A stretch of DNA of 64,000 bases from Panagrolaimus kolymaensis (Eukaryota > Nematoda > Chromadorea > Rhabditida > Panagrolaimidae): assembly GCA_028622995.1 (NCBI GenBank), contig JAJQJQ010000042.1, positions 496,001 through 560,000 on the forward strand. The letters are read 5' to 3'. The translations under genes and the position numbers were made by a program. Below the pieces are notes generated by a model. That model did no database searches. It was not told the DNA's origin and saw only the letters and a list, made by a program, of their open reading frames with translations. Below are positions 50,741 through 61,112 of this stretch, one piece after another (the first letter of the stretch is position 1; each line of letters starts with the position of its first letter).

Positions 50741-53132
50741 TTAATTAATGCTAAATCCTGTGACTTTATTATTTTCAATTACATTTCGATAAAATTCCAC
50801 TGAAGCTTTAGGAGTTCGAGTTCGATTGGGTGAATTAAAATCAACATGATGAATACCAAATTTAGTTTTATATCCATCAGTCCATTCAAAATTATCCATT
50901 AACGACCATAAAGTATATCCTTTAAGATTTACTCCATCGACAGTGGCTGCTAAAGCAATATTAGCTAAATGTCCGCGAAGATATCGAATTCTTGTGTCAT
51001 CTTGCAAACCTTCGCCAGCAACATCCATCACTCCATTTTCGGTAATAACCAAAGGAATATTATTATATTCAGTTTTAAATTTATTTAACAATTTTCTTAG
51101 TCCATCAGGTGTGTACCAAATCCATTCAATTCTATAAAAAAATAATGAAAATGCATAAATTAAAAAAAAACGGAGGCATTTGAAAAAATTTAATTATTTA
51201 TTCAAATAAAAAAGTTTTTTGGGTGAAATCATATTTTTTTTGTTCTAAATACTTTTGTTTATTTTACTAATTATCTTAATGGATTTTGTTGTTTGTAAGT
51301 GAGTGAAAGATTACCGGTTTAAGTGTATGCGCTTTCAAGCTTGTATAAATATTAGATTTTCGAGAAAGTTTTTGTAGGTTTTATTTCTTTTTTTGCTCTT
51401 TTGAAACCACAAAAAAAAGTGTAAGAAGAAAAAATAAACTTAAACAGGAAAGAAAATTTCTTCACTGGAGATTCAGTGAAAGAAGCTAACTTATAAATAT
51501 AATGGAATTTTTATTTTTATTTTTTTTAAACTAAAAAACTTTGGCTAAAGTTTTTATTTTTGATATGAAATAAATTTTTTTTGAAGCCATTTAGTTGGGT
51601 TTCTTTCAAATTTTAGCTGTTTTTTTTTTGTTGAGAAAATAGGCAAACTTAATTTTTTATTTGAAATGATGATACTTACAATTCCCAATTATCATAATAT
51701 CCCGCTACAATGCCCGCATCCATATGCATTAAATAATTATCCATATAAGAATATTCGGATTCCTTTCGAGCTCTTGCGGTTACCGAACGATAATAATTAA
51801 TTCCCAAAAAATCAGCCGAACCTAAAATTAAATTATTTTATTTCTAAAAAATTTTCCGAAAAATATTTTACCCATTAAATCTTTTTTTTCTTGTTCTGTA
51901 AATTCAGGAAGCCTTGAAATTGTTCTAAACATTTTTACTTTTGAAGCTTTTTCAATTTTATCTTTCATAACTTTTGGGTAATCTCCATTTTTACCAAATA
52001 TTGGATTGGCCCACCAACCCCATGAAAATTGAAAACCATTTTCTGATGCTTCTAAATCTTCCGTGGAATTCTGATTTTCTGGATAAAACCATGTTCCCGA
52101 AATAGTAATACCAATTTCGCCTTTTTGTTGAAGTTTAAATTGAGTTTTATATATTTTTGCGGCTTTCATATGCGAAAGTAGCAAATTATGTCCAGCTCGA
52201 TATATCATCCAATCACAATGAGCTTTCATTTCCCCGGGCGCATGAATCACCACTTCTCCACAATATGAATATTTTACAATTGAAAATGGTTCATTAATAG
52301 TAATCCATTTTTTAACTTTATTTCCAAAATGTTGAAAACAAAATTTTGCATATTCCGCAAATTTATTACTTATTTCTGAACTCAAAAATCCATTTCCATC
52401 TTCCATAAGAATTTGCGGCAAATCCCAATGAAAAATAGTTACAACGGGTTCGATTTTAGCTTCAATTAAAGCATCCAATAAATTATTATAATATTCTAAA
52501 GCTTTTTTATTTGGTTTCATTGGATCATTTTCGGGAAGTAAACGAGTCCAAGAAAGTGAAAAACGATATTGATGAACTTTCGCAGCTTTGAGTAATTCGA
52601 TATCTCTTTTCCATAAATGATATGAATCACACGCAATGTCCCCAGTATCATTATTAGCTATTTTACCCGATTTATGTGTAAATACATCCCAAACGCTTGG
52701 AGCCTTTCCATCTTCAAATGCTCCACCTTCAATTTGATATGCGGCAGTGGCGGTGGAAAATTTAAATGTTTCAGGAAAAGCAAATTCTATGGGTTTTGAA
52801 GCATTTTCATGAATGCAATTATTTTCATTTTTGCAACAACACAATCTCGTGGGAATAGAATCAATTTGGCATTCATTATTTAAATTTTCACAAATCGAAA
52901 AGGTGTCGCATCCAATTTCATAACGAAAATTATCTCCATCATTAAAATATATTGAAAAACAAGCTGATACATGCGATGGACAATTTTCAGAAGTCAATGG
53001 AATGTTATGTATTTGATTATTTATTGAATGTATACTTCCATTATAACATTGTAATCCAAAAATGATTTGAGGAAATATTAATAAGAAAAAAATTAATAAA
53101 AATGAATTCAAATTTTTCCATTGTAGAGACAT
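50741..53132 (-). CDS. Secreted GH1 beta-glycosidase with N-terminal Ly6-like domain (3 exons)
   Basis: Exons 51872-53132, 51680-51821 and 50741-51131 give 597 residues. Residues 1-26 are a signal peptide ending IIFG. Residues about 27-110 form a cysteine-rich module, LQCYNGS to CCCKNENNC, with the spacing and CCC-x5-C end of nematode Ly6/three-finger domains. Residues about 118-590 are glycoside hydrolase family 1: [27 protein letters not shown], acid/base Glu281 in [13 protein letters not shown], nucleophile Glu499 in VITENG and a [11 protein letters not shown] end. Both catalytic glutamates are present, unlike vertebrate Klotho repeats, so it should hydrolyse beta-glucosides or related glycans outside the cell. 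ATG 53132 was chosen because TTACTTCAG ends 24 bases upstream (SL acceptor) and the signal peptide follows at once. A Ly6 domain in front of GH1 is unusual; the next gene is a Ly6-like protein. Confidence 0.9.
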
Positions 53133-53165
53133 TTTTGCCTCATTAAACTTCAGCGACTGAAGTAA
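53133..53165 (-). promoter_or_regulatory. Probable trans-splice acceptor of the GH1 gene
   Basis: On the minus strand a T-run, then TTACTTCAG, ends at 53157, leaving a 24-base leader before the ATG. No donor-bearing upstream exon is evident, so spliced-leader addition is the likeliest use. Confidence 0.5.
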
Positions 53166-54244
53166 GTTTTTTTCTTTCCTGAAAAACAGCAAACTACAAA
53201 ATAAAAAACACAGAAAAAACCACGGATCTTTAAAAAAACAAAACAATAATATTCCGAGTGATAAAAAATAAATGCATGATAAATCAATCAATCAGGCGAG
53301 CAAACAAGCGAATGAATGATGATGGAAAAAAAATAATCCGACTTAAATATATGCATGCATGTAAAAATCATATCGTTATGATAAACATAAAAACAAGATT
53401 AAAAAATATCAACGTAAAGGTCATCATCATCTTTGATTATTCATACCTTTTTTTGAGGAGTCTTAAAAAATTTAAAGAATAAAAACAGGGGTGAATTCCG
53501 TTCATTTTTTCAATAAATGTCGAAAAAAACACTGATAAATAATTAAAAATGGCAAGCGGAATTGGGTTTGGGAAAAGAAAAAATTTAAAAATTGATAAGC
53601 AATTTTTAAGTTTTTTTAAAGAGTAGGTTTTCTTTCCCAGATTAAAAAAGCCATATTAATCATAATTTGTAATTTTTGGGTAGGTAAATTGTTTCAGTCA
53701 ATTTTTTCTTCTATAAAACCAAAAATATAAAGTGGCTAAATTTTTCACTGTTGACTAAGAATTAAAGACATTCAACAATCCTACGCCCTCTCGAATATAT
53801 GTAGATACTTTTAATCTCCAACTAATATAAATTCTAAAACCTAATAAAAAAAATAATAGTTTTACTTTTTACTTTATTAGGTTGCAAGAAAAGCAAAGAA
53901 ATTTGCTATAGACTTTTTTGAGTAAAAAAAGTTTTTTGCTCTCCAGCCGCTCGTTTTATTTTTTATTTTCTTAAGTGTTTTAAGAAAAATATAAAAATAA
54001 GATCAAAGGTTTGTTGAAACAAAAAAAAACTAAACTCAAACATATTTTTTTCTTTTTCAATAAAAAAAACACATTTTTTCTTTTGAATCGGCTTAAAAAA
54101 CATTAATGATAAGGTTGTTTTTTTGTGTACATTAAAACTTAAGAAAAAATATGTTCTTTTTTTTTTAATTCGAGTGTCTCGAGTTTATTGAATTTTTATA
54201 TTTATTCGTTTAACAAATTTTAAACTAAACTTTGGCCACATAAA
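53166..54244. other. Divergent intergenic region between GH1 and Ly6-like genes
   Basis: About 1.1 kb of AT-rich sequence containing the control regions of both genes. A GCATGCATG-type patch is present at about 53350-53360. No coding sequence was recognised. Confidence 0.5.
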
Positions 54245-54268
54245 TTTTTTTTTCAGAAGTTGTCTGCC
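54245..54268 (+). promoter_or_regulatory. Probable SL trans-splice acceptor before the Ly6-like gene
   Basis: A ten-base T-run followed by CAG (54254-54256) lies only 12 bases before ATG 54269. That is the typical distance for a nematode spliced-leader acceptor and fixes the start. Confidence 0.6.
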
Positions 54269-55006
54269 ATGAATTCGATATTTTTAATTTCCATTATTTT
54301 TGCTTTTGTCTCCACTGGACTTTCTTCAATTACATGTTATAAATCAATCGAAGCCATTCTTCCTGGAGCTGAATTTAATATTGCCAAAAATTTAACAAGA
54401 AAATGTTTAAATTCTGAAAGTTGTGTTCGATCATTTGGAATTATTAATGGCAAAGATGGGTCAATTTCTTCTTGTGTAGCTAAAGAAAATGAATCTCAAA
54501 CTTGTGGGGTAAGAGAAAATAGTTTTTAACTTTTTTATAATTTTTGTGAATAGTAATATACTGATTTTTGGTTTTTTGAATAAAAAGTTGAGGGCGGAAA
54601 AATAGGATTAAAAATTAGTCTCTAAAATATAATTAGGTTTTTATTTCTTTTATTGGTTTTATTCTTATTTTTTGCAAGGGAACAAAAAGTCCCACATCAT
54701 AGAAAACTAAAAAAGAATCGAAAAATAAAAAATATGACTTTTTTATTAAATGTTTTGCTCTTTCTTTTCTTCACGGAAAGTTAATGTATTTTTGAGAAAT
54801 AAAAGTCTTTTTTTCAGAATTATCCCGCGTGTAAAATGATTTCCACCGGTTCTGAAAATACTTTAAACACTTATAAATCATGTTGTTGCAAAACAAATCT
54901 ATGCAATTCTCAAACTTTTCAAGGTGAAACTCCTCAAACTTTGACTGCCCCTAACGATTCAGAAATGGATATTAATGGAAATTTAAATAAAGCTGTTAAA
55001 CGATGA
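54269..55006 (+). CDS. Small secreted Ly6/three-finger-like protein (2 exons)
   Basis: Exons 54269-54508 and 54818-55006 give 142 residues. Residues 1-20 are a signal peptide (MNSIFLISIIFAFVSTGLSS). The mature part has ten cysteines beginning ITCYKS and ending SCCCKTNLCNS, matching the nematode Ly6-like (LU/three-finger) pattern. The tail after LCN is hydrophilic and ends in KR without a hydrophobic GPI-attachment segment, so it should be secreted rather than anchored. Its function is unknown. The cysteine end CCCKxxxCN closely resembles CCCKNENNC in the extra domain of the neighbouring GH1 enzyme, transcribed in the opposite direction. AATAAA lies at 55053-55058. Confidence 0.85.
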
Positions 55007-55774
55007 AACAATTTTTTTGAAAGAGTGCTTCACATTAATTTTTCTGAATTTAAATAAATTTTTTTATAGTCAAAAAGTTTTTTTTGTTGATAAAACCAAA
55101 AATGGAATCTTGATAAGTAACACCAAATAGTGAGGAGAAGAGGAATGAAAAATAATATTTTTAATTCTAAAATTTTTACACAGTAGACTCATCTTCTTCG
55201 TCCTGTCAACGCCTACAGTAAAACATTAAAATATTTTTCAAAAAAAAAAAAAGAAACAACACTTTTATTTTTTTTGCTATAGAAATTTCTCAATCTTTAA
55301 TTTTTCAAAAAAATATTGCACAATCAAATCGTTTTTTTTTTCTGCTTTAAAGAAATTGCAATAAAAAAAAACCTATTCAAATATTTTTTGCACCTTTTTT
55401 TTAAAAAATAAAATAACAATGCATTTTTTTTGGTTATTTGTAAAAAAAAATTTGAAAATAGCAAACATGTTTTGCACCTTTAATTTGCAAACAAACGTCC
55501 ATCCCATCTCAAAAAAAGTGTAGCATGCAAGCTATATTTTTTTAATTATTAAATAATCACCTACAAAATATTTCCGCAAATGGTCATTGAACGCTTCCTC
55601 CTTTTATTTTATTTTTTATTGTTTAAACAGCGCAAACAAAAAATAAGTGAAATTAAAATTAAAAAATTAAACTAGTGTCAACAACAACAAACATTCATGG
55701 GCCGAGAAAAGACTATAAAAGCACACGATCGAGATTCAAAAAATCAGAAGCAACAACTTCGAATTAAAATAAGT
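55007..55774. other. Intergenic region before the lysozyme gene
   Basis: AT-rich spacer holding the 3' end signal of the Ly6-like gene (AATAAA 55053-55058), long A/T runs at 55230-55420 and, near the right edge, a TATA box. No gene seen. Confidence 0.55.
55714..55721 (+). promoter_or_regulatory. TATA box of the lysozyme gene
   Basis: TATAAAAG lies 61 bases before ATG 55775. A start of transcription about 30 bases downstream would leave a leader of about 30 bases. It also argues against the in-frame upstream ATG at 55697, which lies before the TATA box and would put 26 hydrophilic residues before the signal peptide. Confidence 0.55.
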
Positions 55775-56494
55775 ATGAAAATTTTATGTGTTTTTGTAGT
55801 TTCAGCAATTTTTTGCTTGATTGATCATTCCCAAGCCATTATCGGATGGGATGGAATTCAAGCGGTGGATGTTGCTGGATTTCAATGTTTATCTCAAAAT
55901 GGTTTTGAATTTTATATTGGACGAATTTGGAATGAATTGGGTGAACCCAGTCCTGATGGAATTCAAAATATAATCAATGCTCGTCAAGCTGGAGTTAAAT
56001 CCGTTGATGGTTATATTTATCCATGCATGGGAATGGAAGGATGTGCTTCGGCTTCAGAGCAAATGGAAGGCGCAATAAATGCTGCAAAGGAAAAAGGCGC
56101 AGAAATGGGAACCATTTGGATTGATATTGAAAGTGCTGATGATTGGCCAAAAGATGAAGCCAGAAATCAACAATTTATTTCTGAATTAATTCAAAAAGCC
56201 GATCAACTTGGAGTTCAAGTTGGAATATATACTTCCAGTTCACAATGGAACCCAATAGTTGGGGCTGAATGGAATGGAGCAGCAAATAAAATGTTATGGT
56301 ATGCTCTTTGGGATGATAATGAAGTAAATTTTAGACACTTTTTTACAATAAAATAAAAAAATTCATTTTTCTAGAGTTTCGAAGGCTTTGAACCTTTTGG
56401 TGGATGGCAAACACCAACATATCATCAATTTTCTGGACAAACTGATGGACCATGCGGAGTTAAAATGGATAAAAATTTTCCAGAATCCATTTAA
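55775..56494 (+). CDS. GH25 lysozyme, C. elegans lys-type (2 exons)
   Basis: Exons 55775-56323 and 56375-56494 give 222 residues. Residues 1-21 are a signal peptide ([21 protein letters not shown]). The mature protein is a GH25-family beta/alpha barrel: VDVAGFQCL near the start, [28 protein letters not shown], the catalytic-strand motif GTIWIDIES with the key Asp and Glu, [16 protein letters not shown] and the end [19 protein letters not shown]. This is the LYS-4 to LYS-8-like group of nematode lysozymes, which act in gut lumen and in bacterial digestion or defence. All expected motifs are intact. An in-frame ATG at 55697 would add 26 residues; the TATA box and signal peptide favour 55775. 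AATAAA lies at 56595-56600. Confidence 0.92.
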
Positions 56495-56792
56495 CGAAAT
56501 CTCTTTGAAGATAAAGAAATTTTTTAAATTTACAAATTTTGTTAAGTCTAAATTTTATGCTTAAGTTTTTAAAAATTTTTGGAATTTTTATTTAAATAAA
56601 CTCTTTTATTTCTAACTTCTAGAAAACAAAAGTAAAAATATTAAACAAAATTAAAAACATGAAAGAAAAAAATGAAGATTCTAAGCCATTGGATTTTTAT
56701 TTCTTTTGTCAAAACATTCACCATTTTAATGCGACGCTAAAAATTCATTAATTTAATTTTTTCTTTTTATCAAAAAATGAAGAAAAAAAAAC

Positions 56793-58526
56793 TCACAAAA
56801 ATGGCGAAGATAATTGAAGTAAAGTAGCGATAACCAAAATATACAAAATTGCACAAGTGCCAAAAATTTTGGTTGGAGTATTACAAAATTTAAATAATGG
56901 ATCTTCTACAAAATGATGTAATGCCAGAGAAATTAATATGCATATCAGGAACATTCCTAAGCCAACTAAAAAATAATGTTTTATTTTTCTCGAATTTTTT
57001 TTTGTTTTTTCTTTCATGTTTTAGTGTGAAAAATTAAAGTGCTTTTTGGGTGGAAAAGAAATTAAATTAAATTTTGCATTTTTAAAATTGAATTGAATTT
57101 TTTTTTGCATTTTTAAACTTAAAAAATTCTAGTTTTTCAATTTTCGCACTTGAAATTAATAAAATGAATTAAGATTGATCTAATTCTAGTTTATTTAATT
57201 TGCCCATAAAATAATTCAAATTTTTCGCATAGAATTTCGCTTTTTAATTAAAAAATAATTTAAGAAAGGTCAAATTCAACCTGAAAAGATATTTATCTTT
57301 TTTTCCAAAACAAGATTTTGATTTATTTTTTAAGAAAAAATTTGAAGTTTTACTTTCATAAAAAAGAATTTCATTTAAAAATTTAAGCCCCTATAAAAAA
57401 TTTCGCTTCATTAAAAAAGAAAATTTCAAAGGCAAAAATCATTTTTTAGTTTAAAAAAAGCTTACTATAAATATTTAAAATGGACATATTAAAAATGTAT
57501 TTGCAATATGTAATCGCAGGCCATGAAACCATATATAATATTAAAGAAATATCTCCAATATGATATAAAGTTTTAATAACGATATATGGAGGTTTATTTT
57601 CCGTAAAGAATTCATTATTAAAAGATAAAATAAAACCACAAAGTGCCACAATAATTATATCCAAAGGCAATGGTAATTTTTGAGGAATAAATGGAATAAC
57701 AAAAATCGCAAAAATACAAATAAAAAATAAATAAAAATTTGTAAATTTTTTGCCCAAAGGATTTTGAAATGAAATAATTCCAATTAAAAATTGCCATATT
57801 CTTCCCAGAAAAGAATTTAAATTAATTAAAGGTAAAAAAGTTAAATTAATACAAATTAAAATAAGTAAAATATTGGTTTTATTTTTATTTAAATTATTAT
57901 ATTTTAAAATAAAATAACCAATCAATGGAAAAAACAGCGAAAAAGCTATGTGGGTTGTTAAAGCCCAACAATGATAATAAGCATTCAACATTTTTTCATT
58001 TTCATGATTCGAATAAAAACTAATAAAAATTGAAGCATTTAATAAATTTATAATCGCTGCAATATCTTCCCTCCAAATTGCTGCATATAAAAATATTGTA
58101 ATTAATATTAAAATTATTAAATATATTGGAACAATTCGACGAATGCGTTGAATATAAAAATTTGATACATCCGTGAAAGTTATTTTTGTTTTATCTTCGA
58201 ATAAATTGGATAGCAAATATCCGGAAATCACAAAAAATCTGCAAAAAAAAACATATAAAACCAAATCAAAAATTTCATAAAAATCAAAGATTAGAAATAA
58301 CCAAAGTGGTTTTCGAAAAACGAAATGCTTTTATTGGAAGCATTTTTGATGGGGTGAATTCAGTTAATTTGGTTAGAAGAAGACAAAAACATTTCTTTTA
58401 AGTGAATTAATCAACTTACATACTACCACCAAGTGATCCATTGGGTAAAGATTCGGGCCAAATAAAATACGATACAGTTGAAGTAATTGCAATAAAACGA
58501 AGGAATTGAATGTCATTTCGTTTCAT
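56793..58526 (-). CDS. Acyltransferase-3 family membrane protein (OAC-like, 3 exons)
   Basis: Exons 58420-58526, 57466-58238 and 56793-56965 give 350 residues. Start KRNDIQFLRFIAI, then PNGSLGG, FFVISGYLLSNLF, the basic FYIQRIRRIVPIY, about ten hydrophobic segments, and the end HHFVEDPLF are the pattern of nematode OAC proteins, which move acyl groups across membranes. The conserved His expected in the first helix (in the FH-x-(F/W)P context) is not visible: the sequence there is SYFIWPESLPNG, so activity is doubtful. ATG 58526 follows an acceptor GTTTACAG at about 58541; an open phase-compatible stretch further upstream (about 58755-58850) has no ATG. At the 3' end a good donor (GTGAGT) overlaps the TGA; splicing to 56736 would end at 56718 with a few different residues. 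Confidence 0.8.
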
Positions 58527-59566
58527 GCCTTCTTGGATTTCTGTAAACACTATAAAATTAATTAAAAACCATATGAAACTTTTGTTTTGAATTTGTCGTC
58601 GTTAAAAAACATTTGCTATCAAAAAAGTTTATAGAAAGTGTCTTCAAAAAATGATGGAATTTTTATTATATAATTTCTAAGGTTTTTCTTTTCTTTATAA
58701 GGAAAATGATTTGCCAAATTTTGTGTCAAACATTCTGGGAAAAAAATAGAAAAAACTTACCAGTTATGAACCCACGTAAAGTAAGTTGCTTTAATTTACC
58801 TAATAATAATTGTAATAAACAAGAATTCAAAATCAAGCTTATTTAACAATAATAAATAAAAAAGAGGTTTTAAAAAAAGCGCGGAGTTTATTTTTTTAGA
58901 AGGTCACAGCAGCTCACTTTTTGACTATGAGAAGAGAAAAAATTGGAATCCATTTTTTAAAAGAAATTATTATCATCCGCATAATCTTTTTTTATCTTTA
59001 AAAACTAGATTTTTTTTAATATTTGAATTCTTTTTTTTTTCTATTTGTTTAAAATTAATAACAAGTTAAATAATCAATGTCACCCGCGGACATATTTTCT
59101 CATGCGTACGAAATTCCAAAAAATTAATATTTTGATAGCAAAGATTTTTTTGGGTTCTTACTTAATTTTAGAAATCTTAAAGATGCCAAAGAAGAAAACT
59201 ACTGAAAAACAGAGAGATTTGAATTAAAGAAAGCAATAAATGCAAGAATTTTAACAGTATTTTATTTTTTAAAAAATATTTAATCCAAATTTGTTTCGAC
59301 CTCGAAGAGACATGCCAGGTAAATGCGTCAAGAGAAATAAATTATTTATCTTCGAACTTAAAAGTTTTAGTTCTAAAAATTTTAAAAAAGAAAAGAAAAG
59401 TAAAAATGTCAGAGTTCTTTTTTCATTTCTAGAATTAAAAAAATGACATGAAAGTCATTGAATATGTTTATTTTATTCACTCTCGCCTTAGTTAAAACAA
59501 AAAAAGCAAGAAAGAAAAAATAAATTGTGGCTTTATTTTTTAAATTAGTTATTCGTTACAAGCGAG

Positions 59567-59586
59567 GACCCCGCTTTCGCGGGGTC
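59567..59586. repeat. Perfect GC-rich hairpin
   Basis: GACCCCGC-TTTC-GCGGGGTC: an 8-bp perfect stem with a 4-base loop, 14 of 16 stem bases G or C in strongly AT-rich surroundings. It is not followed on either strand by a CTRR end, so it is not a clear Helitron terminus. Confidence 0.8.
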
Positions 59587-59648
59587 TCATACAATCGCAT
59601 ACTTCAAGTATTAAAATAATTTAAAACAATTAATAAACTAAAAATTTC

Positions 59649-60235
59649 ATGGATCTCGATCCCATACATCTAATAAATCATTCATCCCAGCGACCTATTG
59701 GTATTCCTATATGTCCTCATCCAAAGGAAAACACAGCGCATTTTAGTCCAAAAGGATACTTTTAACCGATTGAAAATAAAATACCAATCATTTAAAGTAT
59801 TTCAAAGCAAACAACTGCTCATCAGCATTTCTTTTCTTACATAATAAAAGCAAAAGTTCATTTTTGAATTCATTTTCACATTAAAAAACTTCATGCCAAT
59901 TTTTGTTTTCATTCTTTTGTTTCATATTGGATAAGGTCATCATATGAATCTGGATCCTATACATCGAATGGGTCATTCATCCCAGCGACCTATTGGCATT
60001 TCCTCCATGCCTTCATCCAAGCGAAATTTTAGCCCTATTTATTTTAAAAGGATCCTTTTAATTCTATTCCAAAGGCCGCCAATAATTTAAAGCATCTCAA
60101 AGCAAACAACCTCTCATCAGCGCTTCATTTCGATGCAACTAAAACAAAAGTTCATTCGCAAATGCTCTTTCACATAAAAATTACTTCATGCAAATTTTTT
60201 TTTTATCATTCCTTTCATTCTTTTGTAAAGTACAC
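59649..60235 (+). repeat. Two diverged tandem copies of a 295-bp unit
   Basis: Copy 1 is at 59649-59938 and copy 2 at 59944-60235. Shared blocks in the same order include CATTCATCCCAGCGACCTAT, CTTTAATC-type spacers, AAAGCAAACAAC, CTCATCAGC and CATTCTTTTGT. Copies differ by many substitutions and small indels, so the duplication is not recent. No coding frame spans both copies. The unit may be a fragment of a dispersed repeat. Confidence 0.8.
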
Positions 60236-61112
60236 CTTAAAAAGTGCGTATCTCATTCAGGAACCGTTTCCGGAAGATGAGGACGCCCATTTCATTAATT
60301 TTATCCAATTTCCATTCCATAGACACCCAACATCAACAGACAAAAAACAGATGCACAATCCAACGACACACACATTTTCAAATAGGTGGCGTGGATGGAT
60401 TGGAACTTTTTAAAAAGAAGTAATTAATAAATCTCAAAAATTTTTATCTGATAAAAAAATCTTTTAATCTTTTATAAGCCAAATTTTTTTTTACAAAAAA
60501 GGATTTTGAAACGTGTACATGTTTGTTTGAAAAATTAAAGCATTAGCATTATGCTCGTATCTTAATTGTCATACATAAATATGGACGCTCAAGCAAAAAA
60601 TGAAGTTGTTTTGTTTTGGTATATGGTTTAGGTTTATAGGTACTTTCAAATACGGGGAATTTAATGATAGAAGAGAAAATAAAATTTAATTAACTCCCAA
60701 TTAAGATATCAAGGTTTTAATATTTACTTCTGAATTAAAAAATGGCAACGATAAAGGTTTTCTTCCCCTTTGATTTTTTGCATGTTGCGCCAAAAAAGCA
60801 TAAGAAAGCAAAATTTTTTACTTGCCGATGCCACATTTTCTTTTAGTTATATGGTTTTTGATTTGGAAAAGTGATTTTTTTCTTTAGTGGCCTCCTAGAA
60901 TTAATTTTATTACCTGTATTTTTAGGTGATTGAATTGAAACCGATGAATCTACCGAATTTTCACAATAAAAACTTTATATTTTTAATTTTCTTTTGTACA
61001 TACAAATTTTTTGTTATTGTTGCGCGTTTTTATATTTTGTATGCCAAAAGTAAAAAGTATTTTGGAGTTTATTTTTAAATTTTTAGGATCAATTTGTTTC
61101 TTATTTCGTGAA

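Larger units (their letters stand above)
58527..61112. other. Intergenic region with tandem duplication and GC hairpin
   Basis: Contains a perfect GC-rich hairpin (59567-59586) and two diverged 295-bp copies (59649-60235), listed separately. The rest is AT-rich. A possible 5' exon of the acyltransferase gene lies at about 58755-58850. An acceptor-like TTTTTAG at 61080-61086 precedes the kinase ATG by 26 bases. Confidence 0.5.

Noticed and set aside
55697..55774. Earlier in-frame ATG for the lysozyme
   Set aside because: It would put 26 hydrophilic residues before the signal peptide and lies upstream of a good TATA box.
59560..59610. Helitron 3' end suggested by the GC hairpin
   Set aside because: No CTRR follows within about 12 bases on either strand, and no Rep/helicase frame is near.
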